From Bacteroides cellulosilyticus (GTDB taxonomy: Bacteria > Bacteroidota > Bacteroidia > Bacteroidales > Bacteroidaceae), in contig NZ_CP081903.1 of the NCBI RefSeq assembly GCF_020091405.1, positions 4,154,501 to 4,218,500 on the forward strand: a stretch of DNA of 64,000 nucleotides, in the 5' to 3' direction. The notes under the pieces were generated by a model, which saw nothing but the letters and a program-made list of their open reading frames with translations, did not search any database and was not told the origin of the DNA. A program made the translations under genes and the position numbers. This document shows, piece by piece, positions 31,407 to 39,524 of this stretch (positions within the stretch are counted from its first letter, which is position 1; each line of letters opens with the position of its first letter).

Positions 31407-31724
31407 ATGAAGAAATATTCTGATTCCGAAGAACAAAAGCAAACGGTGAATGAGCCTGCTGCGGCTTACGGGCTCGACTTAAACAGCCTAAAAGTGGAAA
31501 CTGTGCAGTCTGTAATGCAGATTGAAAACCCGAGAATCGTACAGGAAATACGGGATTATGCCTTGCGTCTGATGCAGGAAGAGGAAGAATATGATTACCG
31601 GAACGCCCCTTGCCAGTTTACGGTGGAGGAGTTGAAGGAAGAGTTGAGGAAGTCACGGGAAGAATCTCGTTTAGGACTGGGCATAAGTAATGAGGAAATG
31701 ATGCGACGTAAATTTCTGCATTAA
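31407..31724 (+). CDS. Antitoxin of a ParE/RelE-type toxin-antitoxin pair
   Basis: A 105-residue charged helical protein (MKKYSDSEEQKQTVNEPAAA start) without signal or membrane parts. No strong domain is recognised; the position directly before a ParE-like toxin, with stop and start codons overlapping (TAATG), is what identifies it. The central helices (VETVQSVMQIENPRIVQEI) may form the DNA-binding or dimer part and the acidic Glu-rich C-terminal half probably wraps the toxin. It would autorepress its own promoter with the toxin as co-repressor, by analogy. Confidence 0.7.
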   Translation: MKKYSDSEEQKQTVNEPAAAYGLDLNSLKVETVQSVMQIENPRIVQEIRDYALRLMQEEEEYDYRNAPCQFTVEELKEELRKSREESRLGLGISNEEMMRRKFLH

Positions 31725-32029
31725 TGAAGTTGAAATGGTTACCTATAGCAACCGGCCATGCTGATAATTGCTATGAATTTCTGGCACAAAAAGATAAAAA
31801 AGCTGCTCTTGGTATTTATAGGAAAATGACTGAGGGGGCAGCTTTTTTAGCTAAGAACCCTTACGCTGGTCCTTTAGAATCATCTTTAGAAGACCAAGTA
31901 GAGGTTTATCGTTCACTCGTAGTTCACAAGTATTATAAGCTAATCTATAGGGTGCTCGAAGAGACTCAAACAGTGGAAATTGCCGCAGTATGGGATGTTC
32001 GTCGCAATCCCAAAACGCTGAGTGTCTAA
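31724..32029 (+). CDS. ParE/RelE-superfamily toxin
   Basis: A 101-residue small basic protein with the ParE-like fold pattern: KWLPIATGHADNCYEFLAQ helices, then GPLESSLEDQVEVYRSLVVHKYYKLIYRVLEE and the closing strand VEIAAVWDVRRNP, the last being typical of the ParE/RelE superfamily. ParE members poison DNA gyrase and RelE members cut mRNA at the ribosome; the sequence does not tell which. Start overlaps the antitoxin stop. A strong terminator follows. Confidence 0.85.
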   Translation: MKLKWLPIATGHADNCYEFLAQKDKKAALGIYRKMTEGAAFLAKNPYAGPLESSLEDQVEVYRSLVVHKYYKLIYRVLEETQTVEIAAVWDVRRNPKTLSV

Positions 32030-32051
32030 AGAGAAAAGAAAGACAAAAGAT

Positions 32052-32103
32052 ATGGTGCAAATCTCTTAGTTACATACTATCAGATGATTTGCACCATTTT
32101 TTA
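32052..32103 (+). terminator. Toxin-antitoxin operon terminator
   Basis: Perfect 12-bp stem ATGGTGCAAATC with GATTTGCACCAT, followed by TTTTTTATTT. Confidence 0.9.
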
Positions 32104-32136
32104 TTTCCTATGCTATTTTTAATCTATACGTTATTT

Positions 32137-33417
32137 TTAGAAAGAATATTGTACCAACAAATTCATTCGGTTGGCATGGTGTGTTGAATTGCTGAAATCT
32201 GTACGCCAGCCACGGAGGTATTCGGCTCCTACCTGCATGTTTGGAGTGACATTCCAGAATACATTGGCTACGAGATACTGTCCGTAGCGATAACTGCTTG
32301 GTTGATCGTTGGGATAACCATTCTCAGAGTATAATCTGGACATACTGTATGTGCCGGATACGAATATTTTCGGACAGATATTATACTGTGCCCCGGCAAA
32401 CCAGCCCAGCATAGGCAATGCCTGCATCTTGCCTTCTTTTTCTGGATTGGGAACGATGTCCACATTCAGATTGCTTATATCATTCAAATATTGTCCGATA
32501 CCTTTTCCGTAAGTAGCTTGCCCGAAGATTTCCCATTTCTTACTGAGATTGAACGAAGTAGATGCCTGTACACCCCATCCGGTAACATCGGATGCATGAT
32601 TGCTGAGCGTGCTGGTATACGTCATGCTGCGCACGATACCACCCACACGAAGATGGCTGTTAGCTCCCCAGCCGTATTGGGCGTAAGCGGTGAAGTCCGG
32701 CATACGTTGTTGGGCTACGCTGAGTTCGTCATTCGTGGCGCCATCTACGCTTGGCACTTCGATAGATGCATGGAAACGCAAGTTTTTCAAGCCTTTGTAA
32801 GTGTAGGCAAGTTGAGTGGCACGGTAAAAAGTTGCACCATTGGGGCCTTGGAAGTCGATAGTGGACGGCAATGCAGCCAAATCCATGAACCCACCATAAG
32901 TATAACCCACCGTTACATTACGGAACGACATATAAGCATTTCGCAACTGGAATACCTTATCGCCGCCACGGAAGTTACCGGCAGTATATACAACGAAATC
33001 GCCCAGCAATTTAGTATGCCCTACCAGTTTCAGGAAGATGGTGGAAGTACTTGCATCCATTTGGAACTGGTTCTTTACTTTGCTGGCATTCGGAATGTAG
33101 GCAGGGATGAAGTCCATGTTGTCCACGATGCCGCCAAAGTCATATTCGGCAGTGGCACGCACATATCCGCCGATACCAAGGGCGAATTTCCCTTTTTTAT
33201 CCATCAACAGGAAGCGGGGGGCTTTAGGATCGTGGATGTACCTGAATTGCGATTCGTTCATGATACGGACGATCTCGTCGCCTGCCTTGTCGATGGTAAC
33301 CATGACGATGCCGTTAGATGCCTCGTCGTCAATAATCACTTTTTCTTGTGCTTTAGCCACGGACGGAATAAGACCGATGCCGCACAACAGAAACATTACT
33401 TTTAAGATTGTCTTCAT
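32137..33417 (-). CDS. DcaP-like outer-membrane porin
   Basis: A 426-residue outer-membrane protein. Signal peptide begins at the ATG at 33417 (MKTILKVMFLLCGIG ... AKAQ); the in-frame ATG at 33453 adds 12 residues that do not fit. The N-terminal 60 residues are a short soluble part, then GGYVRATAEYDFGGI opens a beta-barrel of alternating strands, ending NRMNLLVQYSF with a terminal Phe. It resembles the DcaP trimeric porins of Bacteroidetes (RFLLMDKKGKFALGIGGYV). Divergent from the queuosine operon. Confidence 0.85.
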   Translation of the reverse strand: MKTILKVMFLLCGIGLIPSVAKAQEKVIIDDEASNGIVMVTIDKAGDEIVRIMNESQFRYIHDPKAPRFLLMDKKGKFALGIGGYVRATAEYDFGGIVDNMDFIPAYIPNASKVKNQFQMDASTSTIFLKLVGHTKLLGDFVVYTAGNFRGGDKVFQLRNAYMSFRNVTVGYTYGGFMDLAALPSTIDFQGPNGATFYRATQLAYTYKGLKNLRFHASIEVPSVDGATNDELSVAQQRMPDFTAYAQYGWGANSHLRVGGIVRSMTYTSTLSNHASDVTGWGVQASTSFNLSKKWEIFGQATYGKGIGQYLNDISNLNVDIVPNPEKEGKMQALPMLGWFAGAQYNICPKIFVSGTYSMSRLYSENGYPNDQPSSYRYGQYLVANVFWNVTPNMQVGAEYLRGWRTDFSNSTHHANRMNLLVQYSF

Positions 33418-33470
33418 TATTAAGTTAGGTTTTGGTGAATGCCCTTTGAACAACTTAAATTAGAAATGGT

Positions 33471-33501
33471 TTTGCGGTCAATGGAAGAAAACGTATCTTT
33501 G
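33471..33501 (+). promoter_or_regulatory. Promoter of queuosine precursor operon
   Basis: -33 TTTG (33471-33474) and exact -7 TATCTTTG (33494-33501), 19 bases apart. Transcript start about 33508, leaving about 69 bases of leader before the ATG at 33577. Confidence 0.8.
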
Positions 33502-33540
33502 CAGCCGATTTAACGATCTTATGATGCCGTGAATAGCGGT

Positions 33541-33573
33541 CGTGTATTCTAGAACACCACGTAAAAAACAGGA
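33541..33573 (+). promoter_or_regulatory. Candidate preQ1-I-type riboswitch
   Basis: A short stem CGTG/CACG (33541-33544, 33558-33561) encloses a loop with TTCTAG and ACACC, followed by an A6 tail (33563-33568) running into AGGA just before the ATG. This is the arrangement of preQ1-I aptamers, which here sit before the transporter and QueC/QueF genes. The pseudoknot pairing of tail with loop is only partly conserved (UUCU with AGGA using a G-U). The AGGA ribosome site would be hidden on ligand binding. Confidence 0.5.
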
Positions 33574-33576
33574 TTT

Positions 33577-34257
33577 ATGAAGCAAAAAGTATCTGTACCC
33601 TTTATGCTGCTGGGTATTCTATTTAATGTTTGTCTGATTGCAGCTAATCTTCTTGAAACTAAAGTTATCCAGGTTTTCGGTATTACCGTTACCGCAGGGT
33701 TACTGGTTTTCCCTATTTCTTATATTATCAATGATTGCATTGCTGAAGTGTGGGGCTTTCGTAAAGCACGTCTCATTATCTGGAGTGGTTTTGCTATGAA
33801 TTTCTTTGTGGTGATGCTTGGATTGATAGCCGTAGCATTACCGGCTGCGCCATTTTGGGAGGGGGAGGCTCACTTCAACTTTGTTTTCGGAATGGCGCCT
33901 CGTATTGTGGTGGCGAGTCTGACAGCTTTTCTGGTTGGTTCGTTCCTCAACGCTTATGTCATGAGTCGTATGAAAGTGGCAAGTGGCGGACGGCATTTCT
34001 CGGCTCGTGCCATCTGGTCGACTGTAGTGGGGGAGACGGCAGACTCTCTGATATTCTTTCCTGTTGCTTTCGGAGGAATTATTGCCTGGCCTGAATTACT
34101 GGTGATGATGTGTATTCAGATTGTATTGAAATCCCTGTATGAAGTGCTGATTCTTCCGGTCACTATCCGTGTTGTGGCGGCTATTAAACGTATTGACGGT
34201 AGTGATGTGTACGATCAGGATATTTCTTATAATATATTGAAAATCAAAGATATTTGA
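33577..34257 (+). CDS. Queuosine precursor transporter (YhhQ family)
   Basis: A 226-residue inner-membrane protein with about six helices; imports preQ0/preQ1 or related 7-deazaguanines. FGITVTAGLLVFPISYIINDCIAEVWGFRKAR carries the family signature. It is the first gene of a queuosine unit with queC and queF, behind a preQ1-like leader. Salvage and synthesis genes are thus joined under one promoter. The gap to queC is 80 bases. Confidence 0.9.
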   Translation: MKQKVSVPFMLLGILFNVCLIAANLLETKVIQVFGITVTAGLLVFPISYIINDCIAEVWGFRKARLIIWSGFAMNFFVVMLGLIAVALPAAPFWEGEAHFNFVFGMAPRIVVASLTAFLVGSFLNAYVMSRMKVASGGRHFSARAIWSTVVGETADSLIFFPVAFGGIIAWPELLVMMCIQIVLKSLYEVLILPVTIRVVAAIKRIDGSDVYDQDISYNILKIKDI

Positions 34258-34337
34258 AGTAATGATAAATACTGCATGATGAATGTTTGTGCAGCATGAA
34301 TTGTGCTGTTGCATTCATCATTTGCAATTAATAATGA

Positions 34338-35000
34338 ATGGTTGTGAATAAAGAAGTTGCATTAGTAGTGTTCAGTGGTGGACAAGATTCTACCACTTGC
34401 CTGTTTTGGGCAAAGCGTGAATTTAAGAGAGTGGTCGCTTTGAGTTTCCTGTACGGACAGAAGCATGAGAAAGAGGTGGAACTGGCACGGGAAATAGCCG
34501 GTAAAGCTGGTGTGGAGTTTGAAGCAATGGATGTATCTTTTATCGGTAAGTTGGGGCACAACTCACTGACGGATACAACGATGGTTATGGATCAGGAAAA
34601 GCCAGCCGGTAGTTATCCCAATACATTTGTGCCGGGACGTAATCTCTTCTTTCTAAGCATTGCTGCTGTATATGCCCGTGAACACGGTATCAATCATATC
34701 GTGACAGGAGTGTCGCAGACTGATTTCAGCGGATACCCTGATTGTCGGGACACCTTTATCAAGTCGCTTAATGTTACATTGAATCTGGCTATGGACGAGC
34801 AATTCGTAATTCATACTCCATTGATGTGGATCGATAAAGCGGAAACCTGGGGATTAGCGGATGAATTGGGAGTGCTCGATCTGATACGGAACGAAACGTT
34901 GACTTGTTATAACGGGATTCAGGGTGATGGCTGCGGGCATTGTCCGGCATGTAAGTTACGTCGTGAGGGATTAGAGAAATATTTAATTAGTAAAGGGTAA
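34338..35000 (+). CDS. queC: 7-cyano-7-deazaguanine (preQ0) synthase QueC
   Basis: Converts 7-carboxy-7-deazaguanine and ammonia with two ATP into preQ0. The PP-loop [15 protein letters not shown] is at residues 9-23, and a zinc site of four Cys ([19 protein letters not shown]) is at the C-terminus. 220 residues is normal. The next gene, queF, starts 7 bases after its stop. Confidence 0.96.
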   Translation: MVVNKEVALVVFSGGQDSTTCLFWAKREFKRVVALSFLYGQKHEKEVELAREIAGKAGVEFEAMDVSFIGKLGHNSLTDTTMVMDQEKPAGSYPNTFVPGRNLFFLSIAAVYAREHGINHIVTGVSQTDFSGYPDCRDTFIKSLNVTLNLAMDEQFVIHTPLMWIDKAETWGLADELGVLDLIRNETLTCYNGIQGDGCGHCPACKLRREGLEKYLISKG

Positions 35001-35007
35001 TATAATT

Positions 35008-35463
35008 ATGACCGAATTAAAAGATCAATTGTCCCTTTTGGGGAGAAAAACAGAATATAAGCAGGATTATGCTCCTGAAGTGTTGGAAGCTTTTGATAAT
35101 AAGCATCCCGAGAATGATTATTGGGTACGTTTTAATTGTCCGGAATTTACCAGCCTATGTCCTATAACCGGGCAGCCGGACTTTGCGGAAATCCGTATTA
35201 GTTATATTCCTGATATAAAGATGGTGGAAAGTAAAAGCTTGAAACTTTATCTGTTTAGTTTCCGTAATCATGGCGCTTTTCATGAAGACTGTGTGAACAT
35301 TATAATGAAGGATCTTATTCACCTGATGAATCCTAAATATATTGAGGTAACAGGACTTTTTACTCCGCGTGGTGGCATATCCATTTATCCTTATGCTAAC
35401 TATGGACGCCCGGGTACGAAGTATGAGGGCATAGCTGAACAACGATTAATGAATAGAGAATAA
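35008..35463 (+). CDS. queF: NADPH-dependent preQ0 reductase QueF (type I)
   Basis: Reduces the nitrile of preQ0 to the amine of preQ1. Catalytic Cys and Asp region [11 protein letters not shown] (about residues 49-59) and the substrate-binding [20 protein letters not shown] are intact. The length of 151 marks the unimodular (YkvM-like) type. Last gene of the queuosine operon, followed by a terminator hairpin. Confidence 0.95.
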   Translation: MTELKDQLSLLGRKTEYKQDYAPEVLEAFDNKHPENDYWVRFNCPEFTSLCPITGQPDFAEIRISYIPDIKMVESKSLKLYLFSFRNHGAFHEDCVNIIMKDLIHLMNPKYIEVTGLFTPRGGISIYPYANYGRPGTKYEGIAEQRLMNRE

Positions 35464-35472
35464 AAAGAGATA

Positions 35473-35500
35473 GGGGTGATTTTCGGAACACCCCTTATTT
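35473..35500 (+). terminator. queF terminator
   Basis: GGGGTG (35473-35478) pairs with CACCCC (35489-35494), loop of 10, followed by TTATTT. Also usable by the convergent lipoprotein gene. Confidence 0.75.
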
Positions 35501-35509
35501 ATATAAATA

Positions 35510-35803
35510 TCACTTCTTGATTATTACCAGTTCGGTAGCTTTCAGGATTTCCCCGCCTTCAATCTTTTCTTTGATACATGTTACTTCTACACTGTCCTCC
35601 AGTAATACTCCGGGAACTTTATCCGGATTGGCATCCATAGTGCTGATGTTTATTGTATCACCTTTTCCCGTAATCAAGGTGATATTATTCATTGTAGCAT
35701 CATAAACTATTCCATTGAGTAGTTGAGGACGATTCTCTTGTTTACAAGAACTGATACTTCCCGCAAAGAAAGCAAGAACGGAGAGATAAATTAACTTTTT
35801 CAT
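35510..35803 (-). CDS. Small lipoprotein of unknown function
   Basis: A 97-residue protein with lipoprotein signal (MKKLIYLSVLAFFAGSISSC; lipobox ending in Cys20). The mature part (RPQLLNGIVYDATMNNITLITGKGDTINIST) is a compact beta-rich domain resembling an OB-fold. Function unknown. It is monocistronic and convergent with queF. Confidence 0.75.
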   Translation of the reverse strand: MKKLIYLSVLAFFAGSISSCKQENRPQLLNGIVYDATMNNITLITGKGDTINISTMDANPDKVPGVLLEDSVEVTCIKEKIEGGEILKATELVIIKK

Positions 35804-35944
35804 ATATAATAGCTTTTCGTGATAATTATTGAATGCAAATATAAAACTATTTCTAAGAAAATATTGATAATCACAAGGAAAGTCTTTCTTTTCATGAACT
35901 AAATGCTGCTTTTCTGTGTTTTAATACGATCAAGTTATGCAATC

Positions 35945-38269
35945 ATGAGAATACTACATATTAGATATCTTTTACTTATTTTCCTTTTATCTTGCTCTGC
36001 TCTGGCGTCTGCCGATGATAAGAAAGAGAATTCTGGTACCGATTTGCTGATTATCAGTAGTTATGTATCGGGTGCTCCATGGAGTCAGACTATCATTTCA
36101 CACATCATGCAGAAAGAATATGACCGGAAGGATGTGAGTATGAATGTGGAGTACATGAATATCCTGACGATAGAAACTCCTGAGATACTGAACCAATATA
36201 AAGAAAATCTTTTTTCAACTTATGGTAACAATCCGCCTAAAGCAGTGTTGATGTTGGGAAATGCTCCTTTGATATTACGTGATGATATGCGTAGACACTG
36301 GGGAGATATACCTTTGATAGTATGTGCTGAAAGTAGATATATAGGGCCGGATTCTACCTATATGTACAATCAGATTATTCCATATAAAGATCGTATCTAC
36401 TTGAAAGATCTGCGTAATGAGTATAATATGACTTTTCTTGCTGCACGTGCTTTTATACCGGAAAGTGTCCAGTTGCTGCGTCGTATGATTCCGAATCTGA
36501 AGAGTTTACTGTTAATAGGTGATCAGACTGACCGTGACATTGATTATGACCAGCAACTCTCAGAGTTGATTAACACTGAATATACAGATATTAATTATAA
36601 GTTTTTATCGGCAGGTGCTTGGAGTCCGGACCAGTTGTTGGATACATTGCGACAAGTGGTTCCGGAGGAAACAGGTATTCTATTTGCTTCATGGTTCCAC
36701 AAACGAATGTTTGCGGGTAATATGCTTATGATGGCAAACTCTTATAAGGTGATTGCCAATTCTACATTGCCTTGTCCGTTTTTTGCATTATCTTCTTCTA
36801 TTTCAAGTATTGAAGAAGATGGGACTATAATAGGAGGGTGTGTATATGATATGAACCTGTACTGTGAGGAAATTGTGAAGATGATTAATGCTGTAGCTGA
36901 TGGCAAGCAAGCGCGGGATATTCCATATTATAATCCGAAGCCCATGGTTCTTTTTAACTATCCTTACATGGTGGATTTTGGCTTGTCTCCTAAAAACTGT
37001 CCTCCGGGAACGGTTTATTTGAATGCTCCTCCTACCTTCCTCGAAAAGTACCAGTCTGCCTTGGTAGTAGGCAGTATTGTTTTATTGTTAGTTGTTCTCT
37101 TTTTCCAACTTCGGCGAAATAAGATTCTGGAGCGACTTCAGTTGGTTGAACAGAATCAGCGCTTCACTCACTCTAAAATGGCTATGGCATTGGAGGTTGT
37201 TGATTTACTACCCTGGCAATGGGATTTACGGACGGATGAAATCACATATAGTTCTTACAAACCGATAGAACAGGGTAAAAAAGAAGTTTCGGAAATGACC
37301 TATACGACCGATATTAGCGACTATCTAACTTTTGTTTGTGAAGAAGACAGAGAACGTATCCGACAAATATTTAAAGATGTACGCGCTAATAAAGTTGCTA
37401 GAATTAAAGAAGAATATCGTGTCCATCGTCCGGGTAAAACGTACGATTCGGAAGACTGGATGGAAGCACGTGCTTTTGTTGAACAATATGATGAAAAGGG
37501 GAACCCTTTGATCGTGGTGGGGTCATCATTGTTTATTACGGAGCGTAAGGCGGCAGAGCGTGAGCTGATTGCTGCCAAAGAGCGTGCGGAGGAGTCCAAC
37601 CGCCTGAAATCTGCCTTTCTTGCTAACATCAGTCATGAAATCCGCACTCCGTTGAATGCAATTATTGGCTTCTCCAGTATATTGGCTATGACTGAAGATG
37701 AAGAAGAGAAAAAGGAGTATGTCAGCATCATAGAGAAGAATAATGGAATCTTGCTGCAACTTATCAATGATGTTCTGGACTTATCCAAGATTGAGGCCGG
37801 AGTTCTTGATTTGTATTATTCGGAATTTGGATTAAATGGAGTGCTAGCAACCTTGAAGGGAGTTGTTGAGTCTCGTTTGCAGGATGGGGTTGATCTGATT
37901 TTTGAGCCGGGGATGCCGGATGATTATGTTGTTTATTCAGAGAAAAACAGACTTCAACAATTGGTTTTGAACTTCCTGACTAATGCCTGTAAATTTACAT
38001 CGACCGGCAGCATCCGCTATGGCTATGAAGTGCGTGAAAAAGACATCTATTATTATGTAACTGATACGGGAACTGGTATTCCGGAAGATAAACTCCATCT
38101 TATATTCGAACGTTTCATCAAGTTGGATAGCTTTAAGCAGGGCACCGGTTTAGGTTTGCCTATTTGCCAGCTCATTATTCAGAATATGGGAGGCGAAATC
38201 GGAGTGAATTCTAAATTGGGAGAAGGTTCTACATTTTGGTTTACGCTTCCCCTCAAACCAAAACAGTAA
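35945..38269 (+). CDS. Sensor histidine kinase with periplasmic substrate-binding-like domain and PAS
   Basis: A 774-residue kinase. Signal peptide from the ATG at 35945 (MRILHIRYLLLIFLLS; the in-frame ATG at 35903 would add 14 odd residues). The periplasmic domain (about 30-350) opens DLLIISSYVSGAPWSQTII and resembles the ABC-type sugar-binding fold. A membrane helix (ALVVGSIVLLLVVLFFQL) leads to a PAS domain, then HisKA FLANISHEIRTPLNA (His564) and a complete ATPase domain (LNFLTNACKFT; VTDTGTGIP; GTGLGLPICQLI). No receiver or DNA-binding domain. It sits between the lipoprotein and the PUL, with no partner regulator beside it, so it may signal the PUL or act elsewhere. Confidence 0.88.
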   Translation: MRILHIRYLLLIFLLSCSALASADDKKENSGTDLLIISSYVSGAPWSQTIISHIMQKEYDRKDVSMNVEYMNILTIETPEILNQYKENLFSTYGNNPPKAVLMLGNAPLILRDDMRRHWGDIPLIVCAESRYIGPDSTYMYNQIIPYKDRIYLKDLRNEYNMTFLAARAFIPESVQLLRRMIPNLKSLLLIGDQTDRDIDYDQQLSELINTEYTDINYKFLSAGAWSPDQLLDTLRQVVPEETGILFASWFHKRMFAGNMLMMANSYKVIANSTLPCPFFALSSSISSIEEDGTIIGGCVYDMNLYCEEIVKMINAVADGKQARDIPYYNPKPMVLFNYPYMVDFGLSPKNCPPGTVYLNAPPTFLEKYQSALVVGSIVLLLVVLFFQLRRNKILERLQLVEQNQRFTHSKMAMALEVVDLLPWQWDLRTDEITYSSYKPIEQGKKEVSEMTYTTDISDYLTFVCEEDRERIRQIFKDVRANKVARIKEEYRVHRPGKTYDSEDWMEARAFVEQYDEKGNPLIVVGSSLFITERKAAERELIAAKERAEESNRLKSAFLANISHEIRTPLNAIIGFSSILAMTEDEEEKKEYVSIIEKNNGILLQLINDVLDLSKIEAGVLDLYYSEFGLNGVLATLKGVVESRLQDGVDLIFEPGMPDDYVVYSEKNRLQQLVLNFLTNACKFTSTGSIRYGYEVREKDIYYYVTDTGTGIPEDKLHLIFERFIKLDSFKQGTGLGLPICQLIIQNMGGEIGVNSKLGEGSTFWFTLPLKPKQ

Positions 38270-38287
38270 GAGGGGATAGCGTTGCTT

Positions 38288-39511
38288 CTATATGACAGCT
38301 TTATTTTCAATTAAGTTCTTCAATCGAACCAAGGCTTCGATATAATAATAGTCTGCATAAATGATGGCGGCATCTATTTCTGAATTATTCGGCAAGTGTC
38401 CGGTGGAGTGGAGGAGGAATGCCGGCTTGCTTTTGCCGCATTGATACTTATCCGAACTCAGGCTTGCCAACATTTTTATAGCTGCATTCTTATATTCATC
38501 CCCTTTTTTGCCGGGCAGGTAAGTGGAGAGTTCCAGTAAAGCCGATGCGGTTACACTTGCAGCGGAGGCATCACGTGGGACATTCGGGATATTGGGGTCA
38601 TCAAAATCCCAGTAAGGCACATAGTCTTCCGGCAATCTTTCCAAATATACATCTGTTACTTTCTGTACAAAATCCAGATATCGTGGATCTAATGTTTCCC
38701 TGTAGACTACTGTATATCCATAGATAGCCCACGCCTGTCCGCGTGCCCACATGGTATTGTCTGCATATCCCTGATGTGTAACTCCTTTTATGAAGTCGCC
38801 CGTCAAAGTATCATAAACCGCTACGTGATAGGAAGTGTAGTCGGGACGGAACTGATATTTCATAGTCTTATCGGCGTGCGACACGGCTATATCTGCCAGA
38901 TATGGGTTTCCTCCGTTCTTGGCGGCCCAGAAAAGCATTTCCAGGTTTATCATATTATCCATGATCGTATTGTGTCCACCGAACATTTCTATATTGCGTG
39001 GCCATGAAAGTATGGTGCCTACACGAGGTCTGAACAAGGTTGCCAGTGAATCAGCTGTATCCAGAATCACTTGTTTGTATTCCGGATTATGTGTCAACCG
39101 ATATCCATTACCGTAGCTGCAAAAGATCAGAAAACCCAGGTCATGGTCGTATGCCGGAATTTGTGACAGGAACTTCAACGGTTCGGTGAATTTCTCTGCT
39201 TCTTCCTTTATGGTTGCTTTACCGGTATATTCATAATCATACCATAAAACCCCTGGCCAGAAACCACTGCACCATTCATCCTTTGTTGCTTTTCGGCAAT
39301 GCCAGGTGTTGAGGCTGTCCATGATATTACGCGGCATCATCGAGTAATCGATAGTACCTTCTGCCGCTTTTAGTTCTGTTAAAGTGCGTTGTACCTGGGC
39401 GTCACAGTAATCCAGCGCCTCATATACATCTACATCCATTCCTTTCTCGGGCATGTTGCAAGCTGTAAACATGCACAAGCATGCACCGAACAGTAGTTCT
39501 TTTGTTTTCAT
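38288..39511 (-). CDS. GH88 unsaturated glucuronyl hydrolase, lipoprotein
   Basis: Removes the Delta-4,5-unsaturated uronic acid from oligosaccharides produced by polysaccharide lyases. A lipoprotein signal (MKTKELLFGACLCMFTAC) precedes the (alpha/alpha)6 barrel. Key Asp residues lie in NTIMDNMINLEMLFWA and in the KDEWCSGFWPGVLWYDY region; WARGQAWAIYGYTVVYRET is a strong family segment. The length of 407 is typical. It starts 13 bases after the GH43 stop, so both are on one transcript driven from upstream of GH43. A second, related GH88 is at 53728. Confidence 0.93.
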   Translation of the reverse strand: MKTKELLFGACLCMFTACNMPEKGMDVDVYEALDYCDAQVQRTLTELKAAEGTIDYSMMPRNIMDSLNTWHCRKATKDEWCSGFWPGVLWYDYEYTGKATIKEEAEKFTEPLKFLSQIPAYDHDLGFLIFCSYGNGYRLTHNPEYKQVILDTADSLATLFRPRVGTILSWPRNIEMFGGHNTIMDNMINLEMLFWAAKNGGNPYLADIAVSHADKTMKYQFRPDYTSYHVAVYDTLTGDFIKGVTHQGYADNTMWARGQAWAIYGYTVVYRETLDPRYLDFVQKVTDVYLERLPEDYVPYWDFDDPNIPNVPRDASAASVTASALLELSTYLPGKKGDEYKNAAIKMLASLSSDKYQCGKSKPAFLLHSTGHLPNNSEIDAAIIYADYYYIEALVRLKNLIENKAVI

Positions 39512-39524
39512 ATAATCAGTCTTT

